From NCBI GenBank assembly GCA_038316385.1, contig JBBQAN010000014.1:17348-81347 (forward strand): a DNA stretch of 64,000 bases, in the 5' to 3' direction. Made by a program: the position numbers and the translations under genes. The notes below the pieces were generated by a model, which ran no database searches, was not told the DNA's origin, and was given only the letters and a program-made list of their open reading frames with translations. This DNA comes from SZAS-103 sp038316385. GTDB lineage: Bacteria; Pseudomonadota; Gammaproteobacteria; Xanthomonadales; Xanthomonadaceae. Positions 35,030-44,291 of this stretch are shown here, piece by piece (position 1 is the first letter of the stretch; each line of letters starts with the position of its first letter).

Positions 35030-35605
35030 ATGTTCCGCCAATTGCCGAACCTCATCAGCTCCGCGCGATTGCTGGCTGGACCGGTGCTGGTTTGGCTGGC
35101 TGGCACGCATAGGGAGTCGGCGTTCGCGTGGCTGCTGGTGATTGCATTGCTCAGCGATGTCGCCGACGGATTGATCGCGCGGATGTTCAAGTTGCAGTCG
35201 AAGCTCGGCGCGATGCTCGATTCCGTGGCGGATGTGATGACCTTGTCGATCGCCGCGTTCGGTATCTGGATCTTTCATCCCGATGTGTATCGCGATCATG
35301 CGTTCGCCGGCGCGGCCGTGATCGGCGGATGGATTCTGGTCTGCGTCGTCGCGCTGCTGCGCTATGGGCGCTTGTCGAGCTTCCACACCTATGTCGCGAA
35401 GACCACTGGTTACGCCGTCGGTTTTTTTCTCGCTGCGTTGTTCGTCATCGGGTTCACGCCCTGGCTGTTCTATCCGATGGTCGTGCTTTGCGTGATCGGC
35501 AGTATCGAGGAACTGGCCCTGCTCTGGTACCTGCCGGCATGGCGCGCCGACGTGCGCGGGTTGTGGTGGGTGTTGCGCGAGCGCAGGTTGACGGGCGACG
35601 CGTGA
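35030..35605 (+). CDS. CDP-alcohol phosphatidyltransferase family membrane protein
   Basis: A 191-residue integral membrane enzyme. The catalytic motif D-x2-D-G-x2-A-R-x8-G-x3-D-x3-D is complete in SDVADGLIARMFKLQSKLGAMLDSVADV (about 42-69). It transfers a phosphoalcohol head group from or to a CDP-linked donor in phospholipid synthesis; the acceptor is unknown, and the protein is more distant from PgsA/PssA. GGAGG 4 nt before ATG 35030 supports the start. Confidence 0.87.
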   Translation: MFRQLPNLISSARLLAGPVLVWLAGTHRESAFAWLLVIALLSDVADGLIARMFKLQSKLGAMLDSVADVMTLSIAAFGIWIFHPDVYRDHAFAGAAVIGGWILVCVVALLRYGRLSSFHTYVAKTTGYAVGFFLAALFVIGFTPWLFYPMVVLCVIGSIEELALLWYLPAWRADVRGLWWVLRERRLTGDA

Positions 35606-35649
35606 CTCCATTTCGCGGGCTGGTCCGATCCGACATGCCACTTTCGGAA

Positions 35650-36210
35650 TCAGATGGCATCGGCAGCGTTGACTGTGACTCCCATCGAACGGATGATCTC
35701 GCGAACGCGATCCGGATCGACGCGTTTCGAGATACCCAGTTCGCGAACCGTTGCCGGACCGCCCGGTGATTTTGCTTTTGAGTGAATCCGCAGCAGCAGG
35801 TACTTGCCATCGCCCGCTCGCACGATCTCGCATCGATCGATTTGCGCGTATGGATAGAACCTCGCCGACCAGCGCCGTTGCTCGAGGATTCCATCCTCGC
35901 GCAGGTTCACCTCGGCACGCCCGCCCAGCGACACGATCCACCAGCCGCCGCATCCGAACACGATGCAGAACGCGAGCCACAAACCGTATTGCCATGCGTG
36001 CGCCGGCACCATCAAGCTCGAGCCGCTTCCGAGTGGGACTTTCACCAGCCCACCCGATTGCGTGGCGATGCCGAGTCCGCCCACGGCGCTGATGCCGAAG
36101 CTGACGATGAAATCGAACAGCTTGCTGCGGCTGGTGCGCATTGCCTGCTCGACGGGTTCCCTCCACCAGAGCAGGGTTTTCATGGCGGACGGCTTCATCG
36201 ATAAAGGCAT
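35650..36210 (-). CDS. Conserved hypothetical membrane protein
   Basis: Up to 186 residues with two predicted TM segments (about 33-55 and 74-97), followed by a soluble C-terminal domain with strands such as GILEQRRWSARFYPYAQIDRCEIVRAGDGKYLLLRI, reminiscent of membrane-associated PH-like domains. I do not recognise a named family. The start is unclear: ATG 36210, 36198 and 36183 are all in frame and none has a good ribosome site. Confidence 0.6.
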   Translation of the reverse strand: MPLSMKPSAMKTLLWWREPVEQAMRTSRSKLFDFIVSFGISAVGGLGIATQSGGLVKVPLGSGSSLMVPAHAWQYGLWLAFCIVFGCGGWWIVSLGGRAEVNLREDGILEQRRWSARFYPYAQIDRCEIVRAGDGKYLLLRIHSKAKSPGGPATVRELGISKRVDPDRVREIIRSMGVTVNAADAI

Positions 36211-36244
36211 GGGCGGTGAAAATGTTGCTTGATGAATTGCGCGC

Positions 36245-36904
36245 TCATCGTGTGGGCATCTTCACCGCTTCCAGTTCCCACAGGAAATACGGAGGCTTTG
36301 ACGTCGCCTGCTTGCCGCGCAACGTGCGCGAAACCGAGCGCAGTTTCCGCACCGCGCGTTTTCCGGCCGAGTAGTTCTGGTTGGAGCCTGGAAGGGCGCT
36401 GTATGCTTCGCCGCGCTGCACCCAGCGCGCATTGACCACGCTGAAGCCGCCGATGAACCCGTACATGCGACCCAATGGCTCATCGCCGCAAAAATAGGTG
36501 TGGGTCTGGTCGGTGATGATGTTGACGTGAGTCGGATCGACGAAGGCTTCGACGTGCGGATAAGTCGGCGTCAGCGCGTAGAAGCGCCCGCCCGGCGCGA
36601 GCACGCGCCAGACTTCGCTCATCAGCCGGATGAAGGGAAATAGGGTGTCGCGGCCGTCGGGCGTGGCAAGGATGCGCGGCACGTGTTCGATGAAGTCGAA
36701 CGCAGACACCGAACCGAATGCGTTGTCGTCGAACGGGATCGGATCGAGCGCGAGATTGGCGACGCGGTAGTCGAAGTCGGGCGGCTTCGATAAAGGACCG
36801 CCCGGAAGCGCACGAATGTCCACGCCGCAGAGCATGCCGCGTCCATAGGGATTGCGTGGAGCAGCGCCGCAACCGAGATCGAGGTGGCGGTCGGGGATGG
36901 GCAT
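36245..36904 (-). CDS. Class I SAM-dependent methyltransferase
   Basis: A 219-residue methyltransferase. Motif I HLDLGCGAAPRNPYG lies at the N-terminus, followed by GVDIRALPGG, FDFIEHVPRIL and VWRVLAPGGRFYALTPTYPH. The architecture resembles the SAM methyltransferases with an early motif I that act on polysaccharide or small molecules; the substrate is unknown. ATG 36904 shares one base with the parE stop (TGATG), so it is translationally coupled to parE. Confidence 0.82.
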   Translation of the reverse strand: MPIPDRHLDLGCGAAPRNPYGRGMLCGVDIRALPGGPLSKPPDFDYRVANLALDPIPFDDNAFGSVSAFDFIEHVPRILATPDGRDTLFPFIRLMSEVWRVLAPGGRFYALTPTYPHVEAFVDPTHVNIITDQTHTYFCGDEPLGRMYGFIGGFSVVNARWVQRGEAYSALPGSNQNYSAGKRAVRKLRSVSRTLRGKQATSKPPYFLWELEAVKMPTR

Positions 36905-38814
36905 CAGACCTCGAGGCTCGCAAGGTCGCCTTTCAACTCCAGCCACGTCTTGCGATCGCTGGCGCGCTTTTTCCCGAGCAGCATGTCCATCAGCGCGTGC
37001 GTTTCCGGGCCGTCATCGACCGTGAGTTGCACGAGGCGGCGCGTGTCCGGATGGACGGTGGATTCGCGCAATTGCGACGGATTCATTTCGCCGAGCCCCT
37101 TGAAGCGGGTGACATTGACGGTGCCGCCAAAGCCCTTGCTACTAGCGACCTTTTCTTTCTCGATGCGTTCGAGCAACAAGGCCTTCTCTTCTTCATCGAG
37201 CGCGTAGAACACCTGCTTGCCGACGTCGACCCGGAACAACGGCGGCATCGCCACGAAAATGTGGCCAGCGGCGACGAGCGCGGGGAAGTGGCGCAGGAAC
37301 AATGCGGACAACAACGTTGCGATATGCAGACCGTCGGAATCGGCATCGGCGAGCACGATGATCTTGCCGTAGCGCAGGCCATCGATGTTGGCGTGGCCGG
37401 GATCGCAGCCGATCGCGACTGCGAGGTCGTGCACTTCGTTCGAGGCGAGCACGCCCGAGCTTTCGACTTCCCACGTATTGAGGATCTTGCCGCGCAACGG
37501 CAGGATCGCCTGGAAGTCCTTGTCGCGCGCCTGTTTCGCGCTGCCACCGGCGGAGTCGCCTTCGACGAGGAACAGTTCGGTGCGCGAGAGATCCTGCGAA
37601 ATGCAGTCGGCCAGCTTGCCGGGCAGGGCAGGGCCTTGCGTCACCTTCTTGCGAATGACTTGTTTCTCGGTCTTCAATCGCGCAGTCGCCCGTTCGATCG
37701 CGAGTTGCGCGATCGCTTCGCCAGCTTCGACGTGCTGGTGCAGCCACAACGCGAACGCGTCGTGCGCTGCACCTTCGACGAAGGCTGCCGCTTGGCGTGA
37801 AGACAAACGTTCCTTGGTCTGGCCGGAAAACTGCGGGTCAGCGAGCTTCACCGACAACACATACGACGCACGATCCCAGACATCTTCCGGCGCCAGCCGC
37901 ACTCCCCGCGGCAGTAAACCGCGCAGGTCGCAGAACTCGCGCAAGGCCTCGGTCAATCCGGTGCGCAGGCCGTTGACGTGGGTGCCGCCTTGCGCGGTCG
38001 AGATCAGGTTGACGTAGCTTTCCTGCACGAGTTCGGCACCGTCTGGCAGCCAGCCGATCGCCCAGTCGGCGATCTCGGACGTGCGCGCGAGCGAACCGAC
38101 GAAGAGTTCCGGTGGCAGGCAGGTGCGGCCGGTGATTTCGCCCTGCAGGTAATCGCGCAAGCCGTCGCGGTAATGCCATTCCATGCGCTCGCCACTCGCT
38201 TCGTCGAAGAAACGAACAGTCAAGCCGGGACACAGCACCGCTTTCGCGCGCAGCAGGTGCTTGAGCGGTTTGGGTGCGAACGTAGGTGTGTCGAAGTAGC
38301 CCGCATCCGGCCAGAAGCGCAGCCTGGTACCGGTATTTTTCTTGCCGACAGCGCCGGTATTTTTCAACTTCGAGGTCGGATCGCCGTTCGCGAACGTCAT
38401 GACATATTCGCCGCCATCGCGTTTGATGACGATCTCGAGCTTTTTCGATAAAGCATTCACCACGCTTACGCCAACGCCGTGCAGGCCGCCCGAGAAGCTG
38501 TAATTGCGATTGTTGAATTTGCCACCGGCGTGCAGGCGGGTGAGGATCAATTCGGCGCCGGGAATTTTTTCCTCGGGATGGATATCGACCGGCATGCCCC
38601 GCCCATCGTCGGAGACTTCGCAGCTTCCGTCATTGAACAGGGTCAGCTCGATCGTGGTCGCGTGCCCGGCCAGTGCCTCGTCCACTGCGTTATCGACGAC
38701 TTCTTGCGCGAGATGGTTTGGCCGTGTGGTGTCGGTGTACATGCCCGGGCGGCGCTTGACCGGGTCCAGCCCGGACAGGACTTCGATATCGGCGGCGTTG
38801 TAACGGCTACTCAT
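36904..38814 (-). CDS. parE: DNA topoisomerase IV subunit B
   Basis: A 636-residue type IIA topoisomerase ATPase subunit that, with ParC, decatenates replicated chromosomes. The GHKL ATPase has DNAVDEALAGHA, DDGRGMPVDIHPEE and SGGLHGVGVSVVNALS; the transducer follows; the TOPRIM domain has FLVEGDSAGGSAKQARDKDFQAILPLRGKILN with the catalytic Glu and DADSDGLHI. Length and motifs match ParE rather than GyrB (no 165-residue insert). ATG 38814 begins the conserved SSRYNAADIEVL. parC is not in the window. Confidence 0.95.
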   Translation of the reverse strand: MSSRYNAADIEVLSGLDPVKRRPGMYTDTTRPNHLAQEVVDNAVDEALAGHATTIELTLFNDGSCEVSDDGRGMPVDIHPEEKIPGAELILTRLHAGGKFNNRNYSFSGGLHGVGVSVVNALSKKLEIVIKRDGGEYVMTFANGDPTSKLKNTGAVGKKNTGTRLRFWPDAGYFDTPTFAPKPLKHLLRAKAVLCPGLTVRFFDEASGERMEWHYRDGLRDYLQGEITGRTCLPPELFVGSLARTSEIADWAIGWLPDGAELVQESYVNLISTAQGGTHVNGLRTGLTEALREFCDLRGLLPRGVRLAPEDVWDRASYVLSVKLADPQFSGQTKERLSSRQAAAFVEGAAHDAFALWLHQHVEAGEAIAQLAIERATARLKTEKQVIRKKVTQGPALPGKLADCISQDLSRTELFLVEGDSAGGSAKQARDKDFQAILPLRGKILNTWEVESSGVLASNEVHDLAVAIGCDPGHANIDGLRYGKIIVLADADSDGLHIATLLSALFLRHFPALVAAGHIFVAMPPLFRVDVGKQVFYALDEEEKALLLERIEKEKVASSKGFGGTVNVTRFKGLGEMNPSQLRESTVHPDTRRLVQLTVDDGPETHALMDMLLGKKRASDRKTWLELKGDLASLEV

Positions 38815-39024
38815 GCGTATCCATACAGTGAAAGGCGAGGATGCGGTTGATATCGGCAAAGCGTCAAGGTTTCGTTATTGCAATAAAATTTTCGTTAAAG
38901 TTCATTTGCGGTTCAGGTTAGGTTCGGTTTCAGGCGGGCAAGGTGCCTCGTCGCCAAGTCGGAGAGATGGATGCTCAGCCGGATCATGTCGCCAGGATGG
39001 CGCTTCACTTTCGAGGAAACGCCC

Positions 39025-39333
39025 ATGCGCAATCTTCCGTGTCGCAAGCCATTTCATCGCAAGCTTTTACTCTGTTCCGCCATCGCCAGCCTGATCCTTG
39101 TTCCAAGCGCATTTGCCCACAGTCACCATGGCGCTTCGGCCTATGCCGCCAGCGGACACGCAGGATTCAATCATCGCAATTTTGCAAGTTCCCGTAGCCA
39201 TGCCAATGCGCAGGACGAAGCTCAGGCATTCAGTGCCGATCGCAGCCAGTCCCTGACTACCGCCGACTCCCGCAACTCCCGCAAGCACGATCGTGTGCCG
39301 GACGAGGAAGAATTGGCGCAACCCGAACTCTAA
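39025..39333 (+). CDS. Small secreted His-rich hypothetical protein
   Basis: A 102-residue protein with a signal peptide (LLLCSAIASLILVPSAFA, about 13-30) followed by a His/Ser/Asn-rich mature chain (HSHHGASAYAASGHAG). No enzymatic motif; possible metal binding is only suggested by histidines. GAGGAAACGCCC precedes ATG 39025. It is followed by an intrinsic terminator, consistent with a monocistronic unit. Confidence 0.65.
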   Translation: MRNLPCRKPFHRKLLLCSAIASLILVPSAFAHSHHGASAYAASGHAGFNHRNFASSRSHANAQDEAQAFSADRSQSLTTADSRNSRKHDRVPDEEELAQPEL

Positions 39334-39360
39334 ACCACGCATTCGTATTTCTGCACCCCG

Positions 39361-39390
39361 CGCCCCGGCCTTGACCGGGGCGTTGTCGTT
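39361..39390 (+). terminator. Intrinsic terminator upstream of pyrG
   Basis: A CGCCCCGG stem with a 6-nt loop and CCGGGGCG, followed by ttgtcgtt, 27 bp after the small secreted protein gene. The T-run is short, so efficiency is uncertain. Confidence 0.65.
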
Positions 39391-39459
39391 CAAGAGCACA
39401 GCGGCTCGCGGCGCCACACCAGAGCCTGTAGAATGTGGTTTTCCGGAACCGCTGAAACC

Positions 39460-41136
39460 ATGACCCGCCTGATTTTCGTGACCGGTGGTGTGGTGTCCTC
39501 ACTTGGCAAGGGCATTGCATCGGCGTCTCTGGCCGCCATCCTCGAAGCCCGCGGCCTGCGGGTGACGCTGATGAAGCTCGATCCCTACATCAACGTCGAT
39601 CCGGGCACCATGAGCCCGTTCCAGCACGGCGAGGTGTACGTCACCGATGACGGCGCCGAAACCGACCTCGACCTCGGCCACTACGAGCGCTATGTGCGCA
39701 TCCGCCTGACCCGCAAGAACTCGGTCACCACGGGACGCATCTACGAGAACGTGATCCGCAAGGAACGCCGTGGCGATTACCTGGGTGCGACCGTGCAGGT
39801 GATTCCGCACATCACCGACGAAATCAAACGCTGTATCGACGAGGCGACCGAAGGCTTCGATGTTGGCTTGGTTGAAATCGGCGGCACGGTCGGAGATATC
39901 GAGTCGCTGCCCTTCCTTGAAGCGATCCGCCAACTCCGCACCGAACGCGGCCCCGAGCGCGCTATCTTCATGCACCTCACGCTGGTGCCGTTCATCGCTG
40001 CTGCGGGTGAGTTGAAGACCAAGCCGACCCAGCATTCGGTGAAGGAATTGCGTTCGATCGGCATCCAGCCCGACATCCTGCTGTGTCGTTCCGAGCAACC
40101 GCTGCCGGAATCGGATCGCCGCAAGATCGCGTTGTTCACCAATGTGCCGGAAAGTGCGGTGATTTCGGCAATCGACCTCGACAGCATCTACAAGATTCCG
40201 CTGTGGCTGCATGCGCAGGGCCTCGACCGGATCGTCGTCGAGCGCCTGCATCTGGAAGACAAGGCGAAACCGGCTGATTTGTCGGAATGGATCGCGACGG
40301 TTGATGCGGTCGAGCATCCGGTCGATGAAGTCACCATCGGCGTGGTCGGCAAGTATGTCGATCATCAGGACGCCTACAAGTCGCTCGGCGAAGCGTTGCG
40401 CCACGGCGGTCTGCGCCAGCGCACACGCGTGAAGCTCAAATGGCTGGAATCCGAAGCGATCGAAAAACACGGAGCTGCCGCATTGCTGGACGATGTCGAT
40501 GCGGTGCTGGTGCCTGGCGGCTTCGGCGATCGCGGGTTCGAGGGCAAAGTACTCACGTCGAAATACGCACGCGAAAATGGCATCCCGTATTTCGGCATCT
40601 GCTATGGATTACAGGCCGCCGTCGTGGATTTCGCACGCAACGTCGCCGGCTTGAACGACGCGGCGAGCAGCGAAAACGATCGTGCATCACCCGACCCGGT
40701 GATTGGCCTGATCACCGAATGGCGCACCGCGAGCGGAGATGTCGAGAAACGCGACGACGCCTCCGATCTTGGCGGCAGCATGCGGCTTGGCTTGCAGGAA
40801 CAGCGCATCAAGCCCGGCACGCTTGCGCACAAGTTGTATGGCAAGGATGTCGTCGGCGAGCGTCATCGCCACCGCTACGAATTCAACAACCGCTATCGCA
40901 GCCAACTCGAAGATGCGGGTTTGGTGATCAGCGCGAAATCAATGGACGATTTGCTGGTCGAGATGATCGAGTTGCCGCAGTCCGTACATCCGTGGTTCCT
41001 CGCCTGCCAGGCGCATCCGGAATTCCTGTCCACACCGCGCGATGGGCATCCGTTGTTTGTAGGCTTCGTACGTGCCGCACGTGAGCGCAAGGCGAACGCG
41101 GGCAGCGGACGCCTGTTGAAGGAAGCGAGCGCTTGA
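39460..41136 (+). CDS. pyrG: CTP synthase
   Basis: A 558-residue CTP synthase (UTP + ATP + glutamine to CTP). N-terminal synthetase domain: FVTGGVVSSLGKGIASASLAAILEARG (P-loop) and KLDPYINVDPGTMSPFQHGEVYVTDDGAETDLDLGHYERY. C-terminal glutaminase: PGGFGDRGFEGK, catalytic Cys in YFGICYGLQ, and His-Glu in CQAHPEFLSTP. ATG 39460 starts the conserved TRLIFVTGG. First gene of the pyrG-kdsA-eno-ftsB-ispD-ispF run. Confidence 0.97.
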   Translation: MTRLIFVTGGVVSSLGKGIASASLAAILEARGLRVTLMKLDPYINVDPGTMSPFQHGEVYVTDDGAETDLDLGHYERYVRIRLTRKNSVTTGRIYENVIRKERRGDYLGATVQVIPHITDEIKRCIDEATEGFDVGLVEIGGTVGDIESLPFLEAIRQLRTERGPERAIFMHLTLVPFIAAAGELKTKPTQHSVKELRSIGIQPDILLCRSEQPLPESDRRKIALFTNVPESAVISAIDLDSIYKIPLWLHAQGLDRIVVERLHLEDKAKPADLSEWIATVDAVEHPVDEVTIGVVGKYVDHQDAYKSLGEALRHGGLRQRTRVKLKWLESEAIEKHGAAALLDDVDAVLVPGGFGDRGFEGKVLTSKYARENGIPYFGICYGLQAAVVDFARNVAGLNDAASSENDRASPDPVIGLITEWRTASGDVEKRDDASDLGGSMRLGLQEQRIKPGTLAHKLYGKDVVGERHRHRYEFNNRYRSQLEDAGLVISAKSMDDLLVEMIELPQSVHPWFLACQAHPEFLSTPRDGHPLFVGFVRAARERKANAGSGRLLKEASA

Positions 41137-41152
41137 TCGCGGTGGACGCAGC

Positions 41153-41980
41153 ATGAATCTCTGCGGCTTCGAGGTCGGCCTCGACAAACCGTACTTCCTG
41201 ATCGCCGGCCCTTGCGTCATCGAGTCGATGCAATTGCAGCTCGATACGGCCGGTGCATTGAAAGAGATCACGAGCAAGCTCGGCATCCCCTTTATCTTCA
41301 AGTCGAGTTTCGACAAAGCCAACCGCACATCGGGCACGAGCTTTCGCGGCCCGGGGCTTGAAGAAGGCCTGAAGATTCTTGCCGAAGTGAAGCGTCAGAT
41401 CGGCGTGCCGGTGTTGACCGACGTCCACGAATATACTCCGATGGACGAAGCCGCATCCGTCGTCGATGTGCTGCAGACGCCAGCCTTCCTGTGCCGCCAG
41501 ACTGACTTCATCCAGAAGGTCGCGTCCGCCGGCAAGCCGGTCAACATCAAGAAAGGCCAGTTCCTGTCGCCGTGGGAAATGAAGCACGTTGCTGCGAAAG
41601 CGCTGGCGACCGGAAATGCGCAAATCATGGTCTGCGAGCGCGGCGCGAGCTTCGGCTACAACAACCTCGTCTCCGACATGCGCAGCCTCGCGGTGATGCG
41701 CGACACCGGTTGCCCGGTGGTGTTCGATGCGACGCATTCGGTGCAGTTGCCCGGTGGCGCGGATGGCAAGTCGGGTGGTCAGCGCGAGTTCGTGCCGGTT
41801 CTTGCGCGTGCGGCGATCGCGGTCGGCATTGCTGGCATCTTCATGGAAACGCATCCGGATCCGGACAAGGCGCTCAGCGACGGGCCGAATGCCTGGCCGT
41901 TGGGGAAGATGGAGGCTTTGCTGGGGATATTACTTGCTATCGATAATGCGACGAAGCAATACGGCTTCCTTGAGGCCTAG
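41153..41980 (+). CDS. kdsA: 3-deoxy-8-phosphooctulonate (KDO-8-P) synthase
   Basis: A 275-residue enzyme condensing arabinose-5-phosphate and PEP to KDO-8-phosphate for lipopolysaccharide. Motifs: FLIAGPCVIES, KSSFDKANRTSGTSFRGPGLEEGLKIL, DVHEY, QTPAFLCRQTDFI, VNIKKGQFLSPWEMKH, ERGASFGYNNLVSDMR and DATHSVQLPGG. The Asn in KANRT fits a metal-independent (class I) enzyme. It lies 16 bp after pyrG. Confidence 0.96.
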   Translation: MNLCGFEVGLDKPYFLIAGPCVIESMQLQLDTAGALKEITSKLGIPFIFKSSFDKANRTSGTSFRGPGLEEGLKILAEVKRQIGVPVLTDVHEYTPMDEAASVVDVLQTPAFLCRQTDFIQKVASAGKPVNIKKGQFLSPWEMKHVAAKALATGNAQIMVCERGASFGYNNLVSDMRSLAVMRDTGCPVVFDATHSVQLPGGADGKSGGQREFVPVLARAAIAVGIAGIFMETHPDPDKALSDGPNAWPLGKMEALLGILLAIDNATKQYGFLEA

Positions 41981-41985
41981 ATTTG

Positions 41986-42888
41986 ATGAGAATTATTCTA
42001 GTTGTCTGCTTGCTTCTTGCATGGCCTGTCCGCTCAGCCGTACCCCTGCACGACAGATCGCAGATTGAGGTGCTGTACGACAGTATGAATGCTGCATATC
42101 AGCCCTTGAAAAATTGTGTGCATGACAAGCTCGTTGGGCGTAGTGATTCCCGCCATGCGCTTTACTCGGAAATTGCAGCTTCCGGTAGGTTGCCGCAGAT
42201 ACTCTTTGAATCGGAACGCTTACTCGATGTCCGAATGATAGACAAGCCGGCTCAATCAGATCGTGCGCGAGTGCAACTTCTGATCGAAACACTGCAACGA
42301 TGGGAAAGTGGAGCCGATGTAAACCATACGCCGCACACCGACGGCGACTACATGTACATGGCGTTTCGGTTGCGCAGGCAAATCGCCGCCGATGTAGTCA
42401 TTGGGCGAACTCATTCCGTCTCATGTCGTCAGCCAGCAGCGCTGGCGACATGGATTCAAGAAGAAGACGACTTTGAAACGACGACCAATTTCTGGTCTGC
42501 GTCAAAGCCTTTTCTTGATTGCCAAGACAAGTACATCGCGAGTATCGGAGGTCGAAGCATGAATTACATGACGACCGTCGTGCATGGAGCCAATTTGCAG
42601 GAGCTGTTAGAGGCAGGAAGGGCATTACTAGACCCATCCAACCCGTTCTTGGTGATTGCGAACAGAGCCGATGTAACTGACGAAGCTCGCGTTAGGGCAT
42701 TGCTGAGTGGGTTGGGCGCTCAACTGCATTCAGGATCGAAAGGCGAGGCATACGGAGCCCAAGAACGTAAACTCCTCGTCATCTTTTTTCTGGAACGGGC
42801 CTCTGCGTCTGCAACCAAGTCCAAATGTGTGCCGTCTGCAAGACTTGTCAATTATGCAAAGATCCTAGAGAGAAGAATCCAAGAATGA
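41986..42888 (+). CDS. Unknown secreted protein inserted between kdsA and eno
   Basis: A 300-residue protein with an N-terminal signal peptide (RIILVVCLLLAWPVRSA). The mature part is mostly helical with several Cys (CVHDKL, SCRQPAAL, DCQDKYIA, KCVPSARL) that could form disulfides. No family recognised. Its base composition is visibly less GC-rich than its neighbours. It is 5 bp after kdsA and its stop overlaps the eno start (ATGA), so it is transcribed within the operon. kdsA and eno are usually adjacent in related bacteria, suggesting acquisition. Confidence 0.75.
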   Translation: MRIILVVCLLLAWPVRSAVPLHDRSQIEVLYDSMNAAYQPLKNCVHDKLVGRSDSRHALYSEIAASGRLPQILFESERLLDVRMIDKPAQSDRARVQLLIETLQRWESGADVNHTPHTDGDYMYMAFRLRRQIAADVVIGRTHSVSCRQPAALATWIQEEDDFETTTNFWSASKPFLDCQDKYIASIGGRSMNYMTTVVHGANLQELLEAGRALLDPSNPFLVIANRADVTDEARVRALLSGLGAQLHSGSKGEAYGAQERKLLVIFFLERASASATKSKCVPSARLVNYAKILERRIQE

Positions 42889-44276
42889 ACATCACTTCAA
42901 TCCACGCCCGCGAAATCCTCGATTCCCGCGGCAATCCCACTCTCGAAGCCGAAGTCACCCTGAGCGACGGTTCGTTCGGTCGCGCGGCGGTGCCTTCGGG
43001 CGCTTCCACAGGCTCGCGCGAAGCGGTCGAGTTGCGCGATGGCGACAAGACGCGTTACGGCGGCAAGGGCGTAACGCGCGCGGTCGCGAACGTCAACGGT
43101 GTAATCGCCGATGCGCTGCGAGGTTTCGACGCCGAGAACCAGAAAGGCCTCGACGCGACGATGATCGCGCTCGATGGGACGCCGAATAAAGGCAAGCTCG
43201 GCGCGAACGCGCTGCTCGGTGTTTCGCTCGCGAATGCGCATGCGGTCGCGGCGTCGAAGAAGCTGCCGCTCTGGAAATATCTGTCCGAAATGGCACCGCC
43301 GGCCGTCCTTGGCGTGAGTTCGACCGCTTCGGACGCCCCGGCCCAGCCATCCGTGGCTGGGCGCTCGCAAGCGCAGCCGTTGCCGATAGGGCAACGGCAA
43401 AACGCGCTTGCTCTCCCTGTTCCCATGATGAACATCATCAACGGTGGCGCGCATGCGGATAACAACGTCGACTTGCAGGAATTCATGATCCTGCCGATTG
43501 GCGTGCAGTCGTTCGCGGAAGCGTTGCGGGCTGGCGCGGAAATTTTCCATGCGTTGAAGGCGGTGTTGAAGGCGAAGGGATTGTCGACCGCAGTCGGCGA
43601 CGAAGGTGGCTTCGCGCCGGACTTCCGCAGCAATGTCGAGGCGCTGGATACGATCATGGAAGCGATCGGCAAGGCCGGTTACGTCGCTGGCGACGACATC
43701 CTGCTCGGCCTTGATGCCGCGTCGAGCGAGTTCTACGAGAACGGCAAGTACAACCTGGTGGGCGAGGGCAAGCGGCTGTCGTCCGAACAGTTGGTCGATT
43801 TCCTCGCCGATTGGGCGAAGCAGTATCCGATCATCACCATGGAAGACGGCATGGCCGAGCAGGATCGCGACGGCTGGAAGTTGCTCACGCAACGTCTCGG
43901 CAGCACGGTGCAGCTTGTGGGCGACGACAACTTCGTGACCAATCCGGCGATCTTCCGTGAAGGCATCAAGGACGGCATCGCCAACGCCATCCTGATCAAG
44001 GTCAATCAGATTGGCACGCTCAGTGAGACCTTGGAAACCATCGCGATGGCCGACGCGGCGAATTACGCGGCGGTGATCTCGCACCGTTCCGGCGAAACCG
44101 AAGACACAACCATCGCGGATATTTCTGTTGCGACGACCGCGAACCAGATCAAGACCGGTTCGCTGTGCCGTTCTGATCGCGTCGCGAAATACAACCAGTT
44201 GCTGCGTATCGAGGAATTACTGGGCGCCGATGCGCATTACATCGGTCGCGATGCTTACCTGCGTTTCAGTCGCTGA
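42885..44276 (+). CDS. eno: Enolase (with in-frame insertion)
   Basis: A 463-residue phosphopyruvate hydratase, glycolysis and RNA degradosome. Motifs: EILDSRGNPTLEAEV, PSGASTGSREAVELRDGD, GANALLGVSLA, VPMMNIINGGAHADNNVDLQEFMI, GDEGGFAPDF, VGDDNFVTNP, LIKVNQIGTL and SHRSGETED. It is about 33 residues longer than usual: between LWKYLSEM and LPVPMMN is an extra segment (nt about 43293-43410) made of palindromic DNA, rich in Ala/Pro/Gln/Ser. It falls in a surface loop so the enzyme may stay functional. The start overlaps the orphan gene by 4 nt. Confidence 0.95.
   Translation: MNITSIHAREILDSRGNPTLEAEVTLSDGSFGRAAVPSGASTGSREAVELRDGDKTRYGGKGVTRAVANVNGVIADALRGFDAENQKGLDATMIALDGTPNKGKLGANALLGVSLANAHAVAASKKLPLWKYLSEMAPPAVLGVSSTASDAPAQPSVAGRSQAQPLPIGQRQNALALPVPMMNIINGGAHADNNVDLQEFMILPIGVQSFAEALRAGAEIFHALKAVLKAKGLSTAVGDEGGFAPDFRSNVEALDTIMEAIGKAGYVAGDDILLGLDAASSEFYENGKYNLVGEGKRLSSEQLVDFLADWAKQYPIITMEDGMAEQDRDGWKLLTQRLGSTVQLVGDDNFVTNPAIFREGIKDGIANAILIKVNQIGTLSETLETIAMADAANYAAVISHRSGETEDTTIADISVATTANQIKTGSLCRSDRVAKYNQLLRIEELLGADAHYIGRDAYLRFSR
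43342..43398. repeat. Double-hairpin palindromic insertion inside eno
   Basis: Two perfect inverted repeats in tandem: CCCAGCCA-tccg-TGGCTGGG (43342-43361) and GCCGTTGCC-gatag-GGCAACGGC (43376-43398), with a small GCGCT/AGCGC hairpin between. They lie wholly within the extra segment of the enolase gene, look like a REP-type element, and keep the reading frame. Confidence 0.75.
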
Positions 44277-44291
44277 GAGCAAATCCAAAGT

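Noticed and set aside
34844..36166. Long N-terminal extension of the Fsr-type transporter frame
   Set aside because: It overlaps the CDP-alcohol phosphotransferase gene and an unknown membrane protein gene; the real transporter begins at ATG 34843.
43293..43410. Frameshift or pseudogene in enolase
   Set aside because: The frame is kept on both sides and all catalytic motifs are present, so it is an in-frame insertion.
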